NCBI GenBank assembly: GCA_910585235.1
Contig: CAJUCM010000017.1
Coordinates: 33,744-39,455, forward strand
Origin: an uncultured Christensenella sp.
Lineage (GTDB): Bacteria > Bacillota > Clostridia > Christensenellales > Borkfalkiaceae
DNA length: 5,712 nt
Direction: 5' to 3'
The notes under the pieces are model-generated. The model was not told the DNA's origin. It searched no databases and saw only the letters and a list, made by a program, of their open reading frames with translations. Made by a program: the position numbers and the translations under genes. This document shows positions 5,680-5,712 of this stretch, piece by piece. The first letter of the stretch is position 1. The number at the start of each line of letters is the position of its first letter.

Positions 5680-5712
5680 GACTGCGACTGAATTAGCCGC
5701 AGTCCTTTTGAC
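5680..5712. terminator. Hairpin terminator upstream of hslO, possibly bidirectional
   Basis: GACTGCGACT (5680-5689) pairs with AGCCGCAGTC (5695-5704) as a 10-bp stem with one A/C opposition on the plus strand (a G-U pair on the minus strand), around the loop GAATT. On the minus strand it is followed by TTTATAT, so it would end a transcript from a minus-strand gene beyond the window; the G-U pairing makes it more stable in that direction. On the plus strand it is followed by CTTTTGAC, a short T-run cut by the window edge. It marks the upstream boundary of the hslO operon. Confidence 0.65.

Overview
The window looks like a piece of the chromosome of an endospore-forming Firmicute, most likely an uncultured gut-type member of the Clostridia. 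The main evidence is a complete spoIVA gene (the spore-coat basement ATPase, found only in endospore formers). It is preceded by a sequence that fits the mother-cell sigma-E promoter consensus. Strong Shine-Dalgarno sequences, classical TTGACA/TATAAT-type promoters and a fairly high G+C content in the main genes fit a G+C-rich clostridial lineage. The genus cannot be named from this sequence.

Layout from left to right. (1) Bases 1-112, minus strand: the first 37 codons of an FGGY-family sugar kinase running off the left edge, with a good SD and a near-consensus housekeeping promoter. (2) Bases 113-265: an AT-rich divergent regulatory region holding that promoter and, facing the other way, a near-perfect promoter for the next gene. 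(3) Bases 266-730, plus strand: a GNAT acetyltransferase whose ATG sits where transcription should start, so its mRNA is predicted to be leaderless. (4) Bases 731-765: a bidirectional terminator between converging genes. (5) Bases 773-5629, minus strand, read right to left: hslO (Hsp33), a TPR-repeat protein, an all-helical repeat protein, and spoIVA. The first three are tightly packed: hslO overlaps the TPR gene by 14 bp, then a 10-bp gap follows, so they form an operon. spoIVA follows after a 70-bp gap with its own sigma-E-type promoter and probably also receives read-through. (6) Bases 5630-5712: the hslO leader, a probable promoter, and a terminator-like hairpin from whatever lies upstream.

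The best-understood functions are the redox-controlled holdase Hsp33 and the spore-coat scaffold ATPase SpoIVA. The two proteins between them are built of helical repeats, which usually bind other proteins. I do not recognise either as a named family, and their position between a chaperone and a sporulation morphogen is the most interesting context in the window. The GNAT gene is clearly less G+C-rich than the minus-strand cluster in sampled rows, so it may be a later arrival. I see no RNA genes, CRISPR arrays, insertion sequences or phage genes.
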